64,000 nucleotides of DNA. It comes from Zoogloea oryzae (GTDB taxonomy: Bacteria > Pseudomonadota > Gammaproteobacteria > Burkholderiales > Rhodocyclaceae). Made by a program: the position numbers and the translations under genes. The notes under the pieces were generated by a model. It was not told the origin of the DNA, did not search any database, and saw only the letters and a program-made list of their open reading frames with translations. The stretch's first letter is position 1; every line of letters starts with the position of its first letter. The DNA lies in the NCBI RefSeq assembly GCF_030161255.1, contig NZ_BSPX01000008.1, forward strand, positions 20,586 to 84,585, in the 5' to 3' direction. Positions 35,601 to 44,461 of this stretch are shown here, piece by piece.

Positions 35601-38600
35601 GCAGCCTCTACGCCGGACGCGACGCCAACCTGGCCCTTTCCGGCGCCCTCCAGCACGACGGGGTGATCGCCGCCGCCCGCCACCTGGATGTCAGCGCAGC
35701 ACGGATCAACGCCACCTCCGGCAGTCTTATCGCCGCCGGCATGCAAACTGACGGCCACCTTGCCGACACCGGCTCGCTCAACGTGCAGGCCAGCTCAGCC
35801 ATCACTGCCCACGGCCAGCACCTCGCCGCAGGCGCCCTCTCCCTCAGCGCCCCCGCTCTCGACCTCGGCAGCAGCCTCAACGCCGCCCATGCCATCCGCC
35901 TTGCGGCCGACACGCTAAGCCTGTCCGGCGCGAATGTCCGCGCCGAAACCACCCTCAACGCCCAAGCCGGCGACCTCCTCGACACCCGAGCCGCCCACGT
36001 CAGCGCAGCTGAACTCAGCCTTCATGCCCGGCGCCTCGACAACACCGGTGGCGACTTGCGCCAGACCGGCGGTGGTGCCCTGCACATCGCACTCCCCGGC
36101 GCCCTCACCAACACCGGCGGGCAAATCCACAGCAACGGCGACAACCTGCACCTCAGCGCTGCCGGCATGGACAACCGCAACGGTTTCATCGGCCATGCCG
36201 GCGGCGGCACGCTGACAATCGACACCACCAACTTCACCGGCAGCGGCGGTCAGATCATCAGCAACGGCCACCTGAACCTGAGCACCCAGCGCCTTGTGCT
36301 CGACAACGCCACCAGCCAGGCCGACACCTGGCACATCAGCGCCAGCACCCTCGACCACCAGCGCGGCAAGCTGCTGCAAACCGGCAGTGGTACGAGCACC
36401 CTGAGCGTCGCCGCGCAGTTCGACAACAACGCTGGACGCGTCTCCAGCAACGGGGGCCTCGCTGTTGCGGCCGGCCAACTGGACAACCTGGGCGGCACCC
36501 TCCTCGCCACCCTCGACCTCAATCTCCAGGCTGCCAACCTCAACAACCCGGATGGCACCCTGTACGCTGGCCGCAACGTCACCCTCGCTGTCGCCGACAC
36601 CCTCACCCACGGCGGCGTGCTCGGCGCGGGGCGCGACCTCGGCATCACCGCCGGCACCGTCGCTGCGGGCGCCGGCAGCCTCCTGGCCGCCGGCCTTCAG
36701 GCAGACGGACACCTCGCCAGCGACGGCAGCCTCTCGCTCAGCGCCCAACGCCAGCTCGACGCCCATGGCCGCCAGCTCGCCGCCGGCAGCCTCATGTTCG
36801 ACGCAGCCCAGCTCGAGCTTTCCGCCAGCCAGAGCGCCGCCGCCTCCATCCAGCTCACCGCACGCAGTGGCGATCTCCGTGCAACCGGCGCCGACATCAG
36901 CGCGAGCAACCGGCTACAGACCCAGGTTGCCGGCCTCCTCGACACCCGCCTGGCCCATCTCAATGCCGCCGCCCTCACACTGCGCGCTTCCGCCCTCGAC
37001 AACACCGACGGCGAGATCGTACAAACCGGCAGCAGTGATCAGCACCTCGAACTACCCGGCACCCTCGTCAATACCCGTGGCCGCATCGCCAGCAACGGCA
37101 ACGCCTTGAGCCTTGCCGCAGCCACCCTCGACAACACGGCCGGGCGTATCGAGCACGCTGCGACCGGCCAGCTGAGTATCCGCGCAGCCACGCTCCTCGG
37201 CGACGGCGGCCAGATCGCCAGTGCCGGCAAACTCGATCTCGTCGCCCACCGCGTTGAGCTTGCCGGCGCCTCCACCCAGGCCGTCGGCCTGGCCCTCAGC
37301 GCAGACAGCCTGAACAACCAGGGTGGCACCCTCTGGCAAACCGGCACCAGCGAAGCCCACATCAACGTCGCCAGCATCCTCGACAACCGCGACGGGCAGA
37401 TCGCCGGCAACGGCGCAGTCAAGCTCGCTGCCAACGTTGTCGACAACCGCCACGGCGAGATTGCCAGCACCCAGGCCCTCACCGCTGCGGCCAACCGCCA
37501 GTTCGACAACCGCGACGGCGGACGCGTCCACGCCGGCCATGACGGCCTGATCACCACCTCCGTGCTTGCCAACACAAATGGTGAAATCACTGCCGGCAGC
37601 CGGCTGGACGTCACCGCAACCACCCTCGGCAACGCCTCCGGCCTCATCGCAGCCGGCACCGATCTGAACCTGACCGGCGCCGAGATGGACAACCGCAGCG
37701 GATCCCTGGCAGCCATCGCGGGTGGCCTCACACTCACCGCCGGCGGGCTCACCACCAACGCAGGCGGGCACATCGCAGCTGCCCGTAGCCTCACCCTCGC
37801 CAGCGGCCAACTCGACAACACCCGCGGCACGCTCGTCGCCAGCAGCGCCACCGTAACCAGCCGTGGCCCCCTTGCCAACCGCGACGGACACATCGTCGCC
37901 TCCGGCAGCCAGGACGCCGGCACCCTCACCGTAACCAGCGGCCCCCTCGACAACCAGGGAGGCCTGATCCAGGCCAGCGGTCACCTGCTCATCGACACCC
38001 GCGGCGCCGATCTCGTCAATCGCGCCACCCTCGCAACCGGCGGCATCTTCGGTGGCGCCGATGTTGTGCTCCGCAGCGGTCTTCTCGACAACCAGGCCGG
38101 CTACATTGGCGCCGGCCGCCTTGAAGTCCTCGCCGACAAAATCGACAACACCATCGGCGGCACCGTTGCCAGCCTCGGCGTCACCACCGTCACGGCAACG
38201 GCGCTGCACAATGCCGACGGGCGTATCCAAAGCACGGGCGATCTCAGCCTCGCGGTCGCCAGCAGCATCGACAACACCCGCGGCGCGATCCAATCCACCC
38301 AACACGCCCAGCTCAGCGCAGCCGCAATACTGAACAACAACACGCGGGGCCCCGGCCTGGGCATTCAGGGCCGCACCGTCGAGCTCGTCACGCCGCGGCT
38401 CGACAATCGCGACGGCCTGCTCGCCGCCGATGACAGCCTGCGCGTCACCAGCACCGGTCACATCGACAACACCCGAGGCCTTTTGAGCGCCCTCGGCAGC
38501 GTCGTGCTCCACGACCCCAACCCGCGGCCAACCCTCGCAATCATCAACAGCGGTGGCGAAATCCTCGCCGGCCGGCAACTCTCGATCTCCGCCGCAACAC

Positions 38601-41600
38601 TCGGTGGCGACGGGCGCCTGCTCAGCTGGGGTGATCTCGACCTGCACCTCGCTGGCGATTTCGGCAACAACGGTGAAATTCGCGCCAACGGCAACGCCAG
38701 GCTTGCGCTTTCAGGCACCTTCACCAACAGCGCCAGCCTCGCCGCTGGCGGCCACCTCGACTTACGGGTCGCAGCCCTCGACAACCGGGCCACTGGCGAA
38801 ATGCAGGCCGGCTCGGCACTCCTCGCCAGTTCCACCCTGGTGAACCGCGGCCTCATCGACGCCAGCGACGCGCGCCTCGAAAGCGCCCTCCTTGACAACC
38901 TAGGTAGTGGCCGCATCTACGGGGACAACCTGGCAATCCAGGCCGCCACCCTCACCAACGCCGCAGAAGACGGCAGCGCGCCGGTGATCGCCGCGCGGAA
39001 GCGCCTCGACATGGGCATCGGCAATCTCATCAACAGCGAGCACGGTCTGTTATTCAGCGCTGGCGATCTCGTCATTGGCGGTGGACTCGACACCACCAGC
39101 CACGCCAGCGGCCAAGCTCGCACCGTGATCAACCGCAGCGCCACCATCGAAGCCCTCGGCAACCTCACCCTCAGCGCCGAGCGCATCGAAAACCTGGACA
39201 CGCACTTTGCCACCGAGGTGGTGCGTACGTCGGTCACAGCGCATCGGGAGTTCTCGTTCAAGGAGCACCCCGAGCGCTACGACGCGTCTGAAGTTCACTA
39301 TGAATACAGCTTCGATGACGACGGAGTCCGGACTCTCGTCGTCAACCAGCCTTACGACGACGGCCGCCTGACCTCCAGCGAATGGTTTGTCGAATACAAC
39401 TTCAACCGCACCGTCGATGAGGTACGCCTGCTCGCCAGCGACCCGGCCCGGATTCTGGCCGGCAGCAATCTGCACGTCACCAGCGCAGCGCTCACCAACG
39501 ACATGAGCCAGATCATCGCCGGGCGGCAACTCCGGCTGGAGCTCGCCACACTGGATAACCGCACTGCCACCGGCACGCGCACGGCCACCGACATTGGGGA
39601 GGCAATCGATTACTGGCGGTTCAAGGAAGACGGGCGCGACAGCCAGGGAACGCTGCTCGCCGACTACGCCCCCGCCCCACGCATCCAGACCTATGCGCTG
39701 GTCACACCCATCCTCGCCGAAAACACCACGGTCGCCGGAAGCGGAACAAGCATCGGGCACAGGTCCATCGACGCCCTCGTGGCAACGGCGACCGGTAGCC
39801 ATGCGACCACTCCCGCCTCACGTACTCCGGTGCTCATCGAGGTGCGCAGCAGCGTGGACACCGGCAACCGGATCACCGGCAAGATCCTCGATACCGCCAC
39901 GCCGACCACCATCGCACGGGATACCGGTGTTGTCCCCACGAGTCCGGCGGTGACCATCCCCCCCCTGGCGCAAATCAACACGACGGACAGCCCATCGCAA
40001 ACCGTAGCCCAAAGCACCCCGGTATCCCGTGACGCAGCAACCGCAGCCGACAGCGTCACCCCTCGGACCTCCGCGATCCCCACCGGCAATACCATCGCCA
40101 GCAACACGCAGACCGTTGTGCGATCCATCGCGCCCTCCTTCACCCTGCCCAACAGCAGCCTGTTCCGCCTGAACGCAGACACCCGCGCCCGCTACCTCAT
40201 CGAGACCGACCCGCGCTTCACCGATGCGCGCCTGTGGCTTAGCTCCGACTACCTCCTGGGCCAACTCGCAAGCGACCCGAACGCAGTGCAGAAGCGCCTC
40301 GGCGACGGCTTTTACGAACAACGCCTCGTGCGCGAGCAGATCGCCCAGCTCACCGGCCAGCGTTTCCTCGATGGTTACACCGACGACGAGACCCAGTTCG
40401 CAGCGCTGATGACTGCCGGAGCCCGCTTCGCGCAGGCGTGGCAACTCCGCCCAGGCGTCGCCCTCAGCGCCGAACAGATGGCAGCGCTCACCACCGACAT
40501 CGTCTGGCTTGTGAGCACCCCCATCACGCTCGCCGACGGCAGCGTCACTCACGTGCTCGTACCTCAGGTCTATGCCGTCGTTCGCGACGGTGACATCGAC
40601 GGCGCCGGAGGCCTCCTTGCCGGCGCCAGCCTGTCCCTCGCAGCACAAGGCAGCGTGAAAAACAGCGGCACCCTCGCCGCACGCGAGCGCCTGGACCTCA
40701 CCGCCGACACCCTGCGCAATGCAGGCGGTCGTATCAGTAGCAGCGCGGTCGATGCCCGAACGCTCGGCGATCTGGAAAACATCGGAGGACGCATCGAAGC
40801 CTCGCGTGCGCTGACACTCCTCGCCGGTCGCGATCTCACGGTGGCCAGCACCACTGCATCCACCCAATCCCGCCAGGGCAGCCGCACCGCCGTCGACCGG
40901 ACCGCCACCGTCTATGTCGGGGGCGGCGATCTCACCCTCGAAGCCGGCCGTGATCTCCACCTCGACGCCAGCCAGCTCATCAACCTCGCCCCCACCGGGG
41001 CCGGCCCGGCGGGCTCCACCACCCTCGTCGCTGGCCGCAATCTGGATCTCGGCACCCTGGCCGAAAGCCGCCGCCAGGAGATTGTCTGGAACGCTCGAAA
41101 CTATCGCCGAGACGGAGAAGACCGCGAAATCGGCTCCACGATCCACACTACCGGCGACCTGCACCTGCAAGCCGGCCAGGACATCACCGCCCGCGCCGCC
41201 CAGCTCACCAGCGATCACGGCGCCCTGACCGTCACGGCCGGGCGCGATCTCACCCTCATGGCCGGCACCCAACGTCAGCTTCTTGATGAAGCCCACCAGT
41301 ACAAACAACGCAGCCTGCTATCCAGCACAACCATCACCACCCGCGATACGCTGGACAGCACCACAGCCCTCGCCAGCACCCTGAGCGGCGACACCACCAC
41401 CCTGTATGCCGGCCGGGACATCCGGGTCATGGGCAGCAATGTGGTGAGCACGGAGGGCACTGCACTGGTGGCGCAGCGTAACTTCACCGTGGAAAGCATC
41501 GTGACTTCCAACACCCAATCTCACCAAAGTCAGACAAAGAAGAGCGGTTTGCTAGGAGGAAGTGGTGTCGGCTTCACCATTGGCTCACAGCAACTCAAGG

Positions 41601-44461
41601 ACGCTACCAGCGACACCAACGTAGTTCACGTCGGGAGCACCATCGGCGCGGTGGACGGCAGCTTACTCGTAAGCGCGAAGGGAGATGTTGCAATCAAATC
41701 TAGCGACATGCTGGCCGGCGAAGACATAGCGCTAATGGGCCGAAACGTGAGTATTGAGGCGCAACAGGATAAGGCCAGCTATCAAGAATCCCATGAGTTC
41801 AAACAAAGCGGTGTCACGCTCGCGCTAAAGAGCGCCATTATCGATACCGCTCAGGCTGTCGATGCTTCCGCCCAGCGAGCGCAAGAGGCTCAGGATGGCC
41901 GCCTGGGTGCGCTGCACGCGGCAAAAGCGGGCGCAACGGCATACGCTAGCTATGGCGCGATGACGAAGGAGGCGACCGCCATTAGTAAAGGGGACACAGG
42001 CAGTGTCAGCATCCAGGTCTCGGTCAGTAGCAGTCGGAGCCAGAGCCGCTCCGAAGCCACTTCCACCCTCGTCCGCGGCAGCTACGCACTTGCAGGCGGC
42101 AATATCGGCATCACCGCAATCGGAGAGCAGACTGCGACCGGGCTACCTGTGGATGGCACTGGAGATCTTGAAGTCGTTGCAAGTGCCCTCAAAGGCCAGA
42201 ACGTGACCCTCACAGCCACTCGCGACATGCTGCTCCAGAGCGGTCAGAATATGACCGACCAGCATTCGTCAAACAGCATCGGCGGGTGGTCTGTCGGGGT
42301 GGGCGTGTCGTTGGGTAAGCAGACGGGTATCACCCTAAATGGCAGCGCATATGCAGGCTCGGGCGGGAGCGACGGCAAGTCGGTGCAGCAGGTCACAACC
42401 CAAGTCGAAGCCAGCGATACGTTGGTTCTGCGCAGCGGTCGCGATACCGTTCTCGAAGGCGCCCAAGCGGTGGGTTCACGGTTGGAGGCCGACATTGGGC
42501 GCAACCTGACAATCCAGAGCGTCCAAGACACGATGCGATATCACGCAGACCAGCACCAAATCAGCGCAGGAGCCTCCGCCACTTACGGTACGGGCGGCGG
42601 CTCCGCCAACATCGCTGTCAATTGGAGCCGAGCGCACGCAGATTACGCCAGCGTCAACCGGCAGAGCGGTCTGTTCGGTGGCGCTGGAGGCTACGACGTA
42701 GATGTTGGGCAGCATACGCAACTCGACGGCAGCGCGATTTCCAGCACAGCAGCCCCCAACGACAACCGCCTCTCCACCAACAGCCTCGCCTATACCGACA
42801 TCGACAATCACAAGGAAGCGTCGGCCAGCGCTGGAGGTGTCAATCTGAGTTCAGACATTGTGTCCAATCCCGGATACGGCCTCGGCAAGAGCGCTTTTGG
42901 CAGCATGCTCGCCAACGCCAGCAAGGCAAACAGTGACAACTCGACCACCTACGCCGTAATCGGGGCAGGCACGCTTGAGATACGCAGCGGTGATCGACAA
43001 GCCTCCGACACCCTCAAGCGGGATCTAGAGGGCGCCACGCGTTCGCTGACGCGCGACGACATCGGTGCCATGCAGAGCAGCGTCAACCGAAGCAGCGAAG
43101 CCGGAACGTTAATCGCAGACATCGCCGCCGTCCTCGCTGACGAAGGAATCAGAAAGTATCTGAATCCCACCTTACACAAGGTCTTCTGCATCCAGCAACC
43201 CTGCACCAATGATCAGGAGCAGAACAGCCGGAGATTAGTCGAAAGCAAACAGCAGATTGCCTCCGCCCATCCGGAATGGTCGGACGAACAGGTGCAGACC
43301 GAGGCTCTCGCCGCCATCACAGCGTACAACCCGAATCGTGATCTGGACGCCAACGCTGTCAAACAGGTTGCGCGCGGAGAACAAAGCCTCGACAGCGATC
43401 TGACCGCCCAGAACGGGCACGAAACAATCAACAACGTCCTAACTCTGCCCGCTACCGTCGAGGAGCTGAAGGCCCTGAGCAACGACGAAAAGAAGGACTC
43501 CAGTGTCTTCAGCAACGGAATCTTCAATTCCTTGGACAGGGCGGCCCAACTAGCCTTGCAGATGACACCCCCGAGCGATGACTATGCACGGATTCAGAAA
43601 AAAGGGGAAACCACACCGAACATGACCTACTTAGTGCATACCGACGAAGCCAGCAACGGCGCGGGAGAACTGATCGTGGCTGCCATCGAAAAAGCCGCTG
43701 AAATCTTCAAAATCCCGTCACCCGCCTCCAGGCTGGAGGCCAGCGTCGTTCAGGAACTGTTGTTGCAGCGCAATGCGACAGGTGAGGCCGAACACCGCTT
43801 CAAGGATGGCAGCATCGCTTACGACAATCCCGTCATTAGTCCATCCCATAGCCGGGGCACCATGACCCAAGTGGGCGCATTGTACCTGCTCGCCGAAAGG
43901 GGCGTCACGGATGCACCGCTGACCTTGCTCGTCAACAATCCGGCAGCAGAAAAGAATCGATTTGAGACTACCGCGAAGGTTGTTTCACGCATGACCCCCA
44001 GCTTCTGGGCGCCGGAAAACGACCCCGTCGCCGTGGTTATCGGTGGCTACCCAGGGGCCTTATCCTGGTCAGACGTCGCCGAGATGTCCGCCACATCTTA
44101 CTCAGTGCACAGTTGCGGCGGCACCGCGGCGATAGGATGCGATATGACCAACGTCAATCACGCCAAACTGTTTAGCTACCGAGATCTGAATATTCACGAA
44201 ATGAACCAGAATAGACAATCCCATATTACCCCATTCCTGCACGCGTGGCTGAGCAATCAGCTGCCCGCAATGGCGCCGGCAATAGACATCAACACACTGC
44301 AGACAAACCAGAACGAACTAAACTGGCGGCTGCAATTGAAGACACCAATGCCAACCCTGCCCGGTTCGCAGGGATGGAACGGTGCGCCACCTGCGCCCAG
44401 CGACGCCCGCCTTGATCAACTTGAACAGTTACGCCGGCAATTGGGGAGCGGAACGAAATGA
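32681..44461 (+). CDS. Giant two-partner-secretion exoprotein (FhaB/CdiA-like) with hydrolase-like C-terminus
   Basis: Protein of 3926 residues. An extended signal peptide of the ESPR type (MNRLCFRLVFNPTRGIPMAV) leads to cleavage near VSA-QI at 73. The TPS domain contains NPAGI at 184-188 followed by a CNGCGF loop. Residues ~330-2170 are filamentous-haemagglutinin repeats with LDN-GG motifs. At ~2175-2700 comes the non-repeat central region of large haemagglutinins (LRPGVALSAEQ, DIVWLV, VLVPQVY). FHA-2-type repeats run to ~3470. The last ~300 residues carry an alpha/beta-hydrolase-like domain: HSRGTM (Ser3724), NDPVAVVIGG (Asp3781), YSVHSCGG (His3810). No VENN boundary motif is seen. It would be exported by Sec and then a TpsB pore, but no tpsB is nearby. 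GC falls from about 41.5 kb. Confidence 0.9.
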   Translation: MNRLCFRLVFNPTRGIPMAVAENARSHPKGGTPGRSASPGRSVRTPCQTHLRALTAGVMLITGSLLWPAQVSAQIVADGRAPGSQRPTILTAPNGVPLINIQTPSAAGVSRNTYSQFDVPAAGTILNNARSSATTRLGGLVQGNPWLATGTARVILNEVNAANPSQLLGYLEVGGARAEVIIANPAGILCNGCGFINASRATLTTGTPVITDGRLDGYRVGTGTLVVDGLGLDARDTDFTQLIARAIRLNAGVWAADLQAITGAAEVAADGSSATPRPPAGSAPAFALDVAVLGGMYAGKIHLIGTEAGVGFRNTGQIGASAGEVRIDQRGWIDNSGQIDSATRLTITTPETLTSSGALHAGTDAVLSGHAGLSLDGSAVAGGDLSLSASAPGARLTSGADAWLVAGHGNAGGMLSLSAAGPLAAHGTLIGGAAIDTSAASLDHSTARFTAPAVQLRATQGDLNLSASRLHTEGRLTVSTPGLLRSATANISAGQLALAAHDLDNTGGVLLHLGTDPLQLVFAGTFNNSSGRLASNAVAINLGAATLFNRGGQIEHRGNGTLSLRADTFSGSDGQLITQGQLDLTAGHLDLDRAQTQATHLTITAAEFSHRQGTLLQTGSAPASLTVSGQLHNQNGHIGTNADLALTVGSLNNDGGRLEAQHGSLAIGADFISNTRGQLYATDDLRVTAGTLTNHDGSAYAMRDVALALAGGLESSGTLAAARHLGVSAAWIQTSPGSHLAAGLQPDGRLEGDGALTLQARSALAAHGQNLAAGALSIAASSLDLSGSTTRARNLTLSADLLDAHTARLVANGQLQAQISGHLDSRDAYLSADHLDLSAASLDNRGGALISSGTRAAHLQVHDELTNRGGQIASNADLTLNAATLDNRGGSVVATQDAQLTVRVAGLLDNTGGLIAGNHGLTLGASRLANAAGQLEAATGSAHLSTDFFDNASGRLFAATNFTLRGGELANGSGSLYAGRDANLALSGALQHDGVIAAARHLDVSAARINATSGSLIAAGMQTDGHLADTGSLNVQASSAITAHGQHLAAGALSLSAPALDLGSSLNAAHAIRLAADTLSLSGANVRAETTLNAQAGDLLDTRAAHVSAAELSLHARRLDNTGGDLRQTGGGALHIALPGALTNTGGQIHSNGDNLHLSAAGMDNRNGFIGHAGGGTLTIDTTNFTGSGGQIISNGHLNLSTQRLVLDNATSQADTWHISASTLDHQRGKLLQTGSGTSTLSVAAQFDNNAGRVSSNGGLAVAAGQLDNLGGTLLATLDLNLQAANLNNPDGTLYAGRNVTLAVADTLTHGGVLGAGRDLGITAGTVAAGAGSLLAAGLQADGHLASDGSLSLSAQRQLDAHGRQLAAGSLMFDAAQLELSASQSAAASIQLTARSGDLRATGADISASNRLQTQVAGLLDTRLAHLNAAALTLRASALDNTDGEIVQTGSSDQHLELPGTLVNTRGRIASNGNALSLAAATLDNTAGRIEHAATGQLSIRAATLLGDGGQIASAGKLDLVAHRVELAGASTQAVGLALSADSLNNQGGTLWQTGTSEAHINVASILDNRDGQIAGNGAVKLAANVVDNRHGEIASTQALTAAANRQFDNRDGGRVHAGHDGLITTSVLANTNGEITAGSRLDVTATTLGNASGLIAAGTDLNLTGAEMDNRSGSLAAIAGGLTLTAGGLTTNAGGHIAAARSLTLASGQLDNTRGTLVASSATVTSRGPLANRDGHIVASGSQDAGTLTVTSGPLDNQGGLIQASGHLLIDTRGADLVNRATLATGGIFGGADVVLRSGLLDNQAGYIGAGRLEVLADKIDNTIGGTVASLGVTTVTATALHNADGRIQSTGDLSLAVASSIDNTRGAIQSTQHAQLSAAAILNNNTRGPGLGIQGRTVELVTPRLDNRDGLLAADDSLRVTSTGHIDNTRGLLSALGSVVLHDPNPRPTLAIINSGGEILAGRQLSISAATLGGDGRLLSWGDLDLHLAGDFGNNGEIRANGNARLALSGTFTNSASLAAGGHLDLRVAALDNRATGEMQAGSALLASSTLVNRGLIDASDARLESALLDNLGSGRIYGDNLAIQAATLTNAAEDGSAPVIAARKRLDMGIGNLINSEHGLLFSAGDLVIGGGLDTTSHASGQARTVINRSATIEALGNLTLSAERIENLDTHFATEVVRTSVTAHREFSFKEHPERYDASEVHYEYSFDDDGVRTLVVNQPYDDGRLTSSEWFVEYNFNRTVDEVRLLASDPARILAGSNLHVTSAALTNDMSQIIAGRQLRLELATLDNRTATGTRTATDIGEAIDYWRFKEDGRDSQGTLLADYAPAPRIQTYALVTPILAENTTVAGSGTSIGHRSIDALVATATGSHATTPASRTPVLIEVRSSVDTGNRITGKILDTATPTTIARDTGVVPTSPAVTIPPLAQINTTDSPSQTVAQSTPVSRDAATAADSVTPRTSAIPTGNTIASNTQTVVRSIAPSFTLPNSSLFRLNADTRARYLIETDPRFTDARLWLSSDYLLGQLASDPNAVQKRLGDGFYEQRLVREQIAQLTGQRFLDGYTDDETQFAALMTAGARFAQAWQLRPGVALSAEQMAALTTDIVWLVSTPITLADGSVTHVLVPQVYAVVRDGDIDGAGGLLAGASLSLAAQGSVKNSGTLAARERLDLTADTLRNAGGRISSSAVDARTLGDLENIGGRIEASRALTLLAGRDLTVASTTASTQSRQGSRTAVDRTATVYVGGGDLTLEAGRDLHLDASQLINLAPTGAGPAGSTTLVAGRNLDLGTLAESRRQEIVWNARNYRRDGEDREIGSTIHTTGDLHLQAGQDITARAAQLTSDHGALTVTAGRDLTLMAGTQRQLLDEAHQYKQRSLLSSTTITTRDTLDSTTALASTLSGDTTTLYAGRDIRVMGSNVVSTEGTALVAQRNFTVESIVTSNTQSHQSQTKKSGLLGGSGVGFTIGSQQLKDATSDTNVVHVGSTIGAVDGSLLVSAKGDVAIKSSDMLAGEDIALMGRNVSIEAQQDKASYQESHEFKQSGVTLALKSAIIDTAQAVDASAQRAQEAQDGRLGALHAAKAGATAYASYGAMTKEATAISKGDTGSVSIQVSVSSSRSQSRSEATSTLVRGSYALAGGNIGITAIGEQTATGLPVDGTGDLEVVASALKGQNVTLTATRDMLLQSGQNMTDQHSSNSIGGWSVGVGVSLGKQTGITLNGSAYAGSGGSDGKSVQQVTTQVEASDTLVLRSGRDTVLEGAQAVGSRLEADIGRNLTIQSVQDTMRYHADQHQISAGASATYGTGGGSANIAVNWSRAHADYASVNRQSGLFGGAGGYDVDVGQHTQLDGSAISSTAAPNDNRLSTNSLAYTDIDNHKEASASAGGVNLSSDIVSNPGYGLGKSAFGSMLANASKANSDNSTTYAVIGAGTLEIRSGDRQASDTLKRDLEGATRSLTRDDIGAMQSSVNRSSEAGTLIADIAAVLADEGIRKYLNPTLHKVFCIQQPCTNDQEQNSRRLVESKQQIASAHPEWSDEQVQTEALAAITAYNPNRDLDANAVKQVARGEQSLDSDLTAQNGHETINNVLTLPATVEELKALSNDEKKDSSVFSNGIFNSLDRAAQLALQMTPPSDDYARIQKKGETTPNMTYLVHTDEASNGAGELIVAAIEKAAEIFKIPSPASRLEASVVQELLLQRNATGEAEHRFKDGSIAYDNPVISPSHSRGTMTQVGALYLLAERGVTDAPLTLLVNNPAAEKNRFETTAKVVSRMTPSFWAPENDPVAVVIGGYPGALSWSDVAEMSATSYSVHSCGGTAAIGCDMTNVNHAKLFSYRDLNIHEMNQNRQSHITPFLHAWLSNQLPAMAPAIDINTLQTNQNELNWRLQLKTPMPTLPGSQGWNGAPPAPSDARLDQLEQLRRQLGSGTK
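34187..37480 (+). repeat. Four long-period FHA repeat units inside tpsA
   Basis: Larger units are built from short beta-helix repeats. Equivalent LDN-GG/DG anchors begin at 34187, 35204, 36035 and 36995, giving units of 339, 277 and 320 codons plus a partial fourth. Each contains, in order, a GGQI/GRI-SN stretch, YAxRD/YAGRN, a GSLxAAGxQxDG block and an AHGQ-LAAG block. The YA(G/M)R anchors are at 34778, 35609 and 36563. Unequal lengths point to loss or gain of short modules after duplication. Confidence 0.75.
43613..44200 (+). other. C-terminal alpha/beta-hydrolase-like effector domain of TpsA
   Basis: Sub-region of the TpsA gene. HSRGTMTQVGAL has the nucleophile-elbow form (Ser3724). Asp3781 in NDPVAVVIGGYPG and His3810 in YSVHSCGG complete a candidate triad with spacings of 57 and 29 residues. 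Similar HSRG ... DPV ... GGNP ... VHxC blocks occur at the C-terminus of other large haemagglutinin/CDI-type proteins as I recall them. A lipase or esterase activity is inference. Confidence 0.6.

Noticed and set aside
37052..38647. Minus-strand frame within tpsA
   Set aside because: Repeat-driven shadow frame inside the FHA region.
33061..39200. CRISPR-like array suggested by recurring short motifs
   Set aside because: The repeats are in-frame protein repeats with variable sequence and spacing, not identical DNA repeats with unique spacers.
32681..44461. Classic CdiA with VENN pretoxin boundary
   Set aside because: I could not find VENN or a similar motif before the C-terminal domain; the protein is called TpsA/FhaB-like with a CDI-type arrangement only as a hypothesis.
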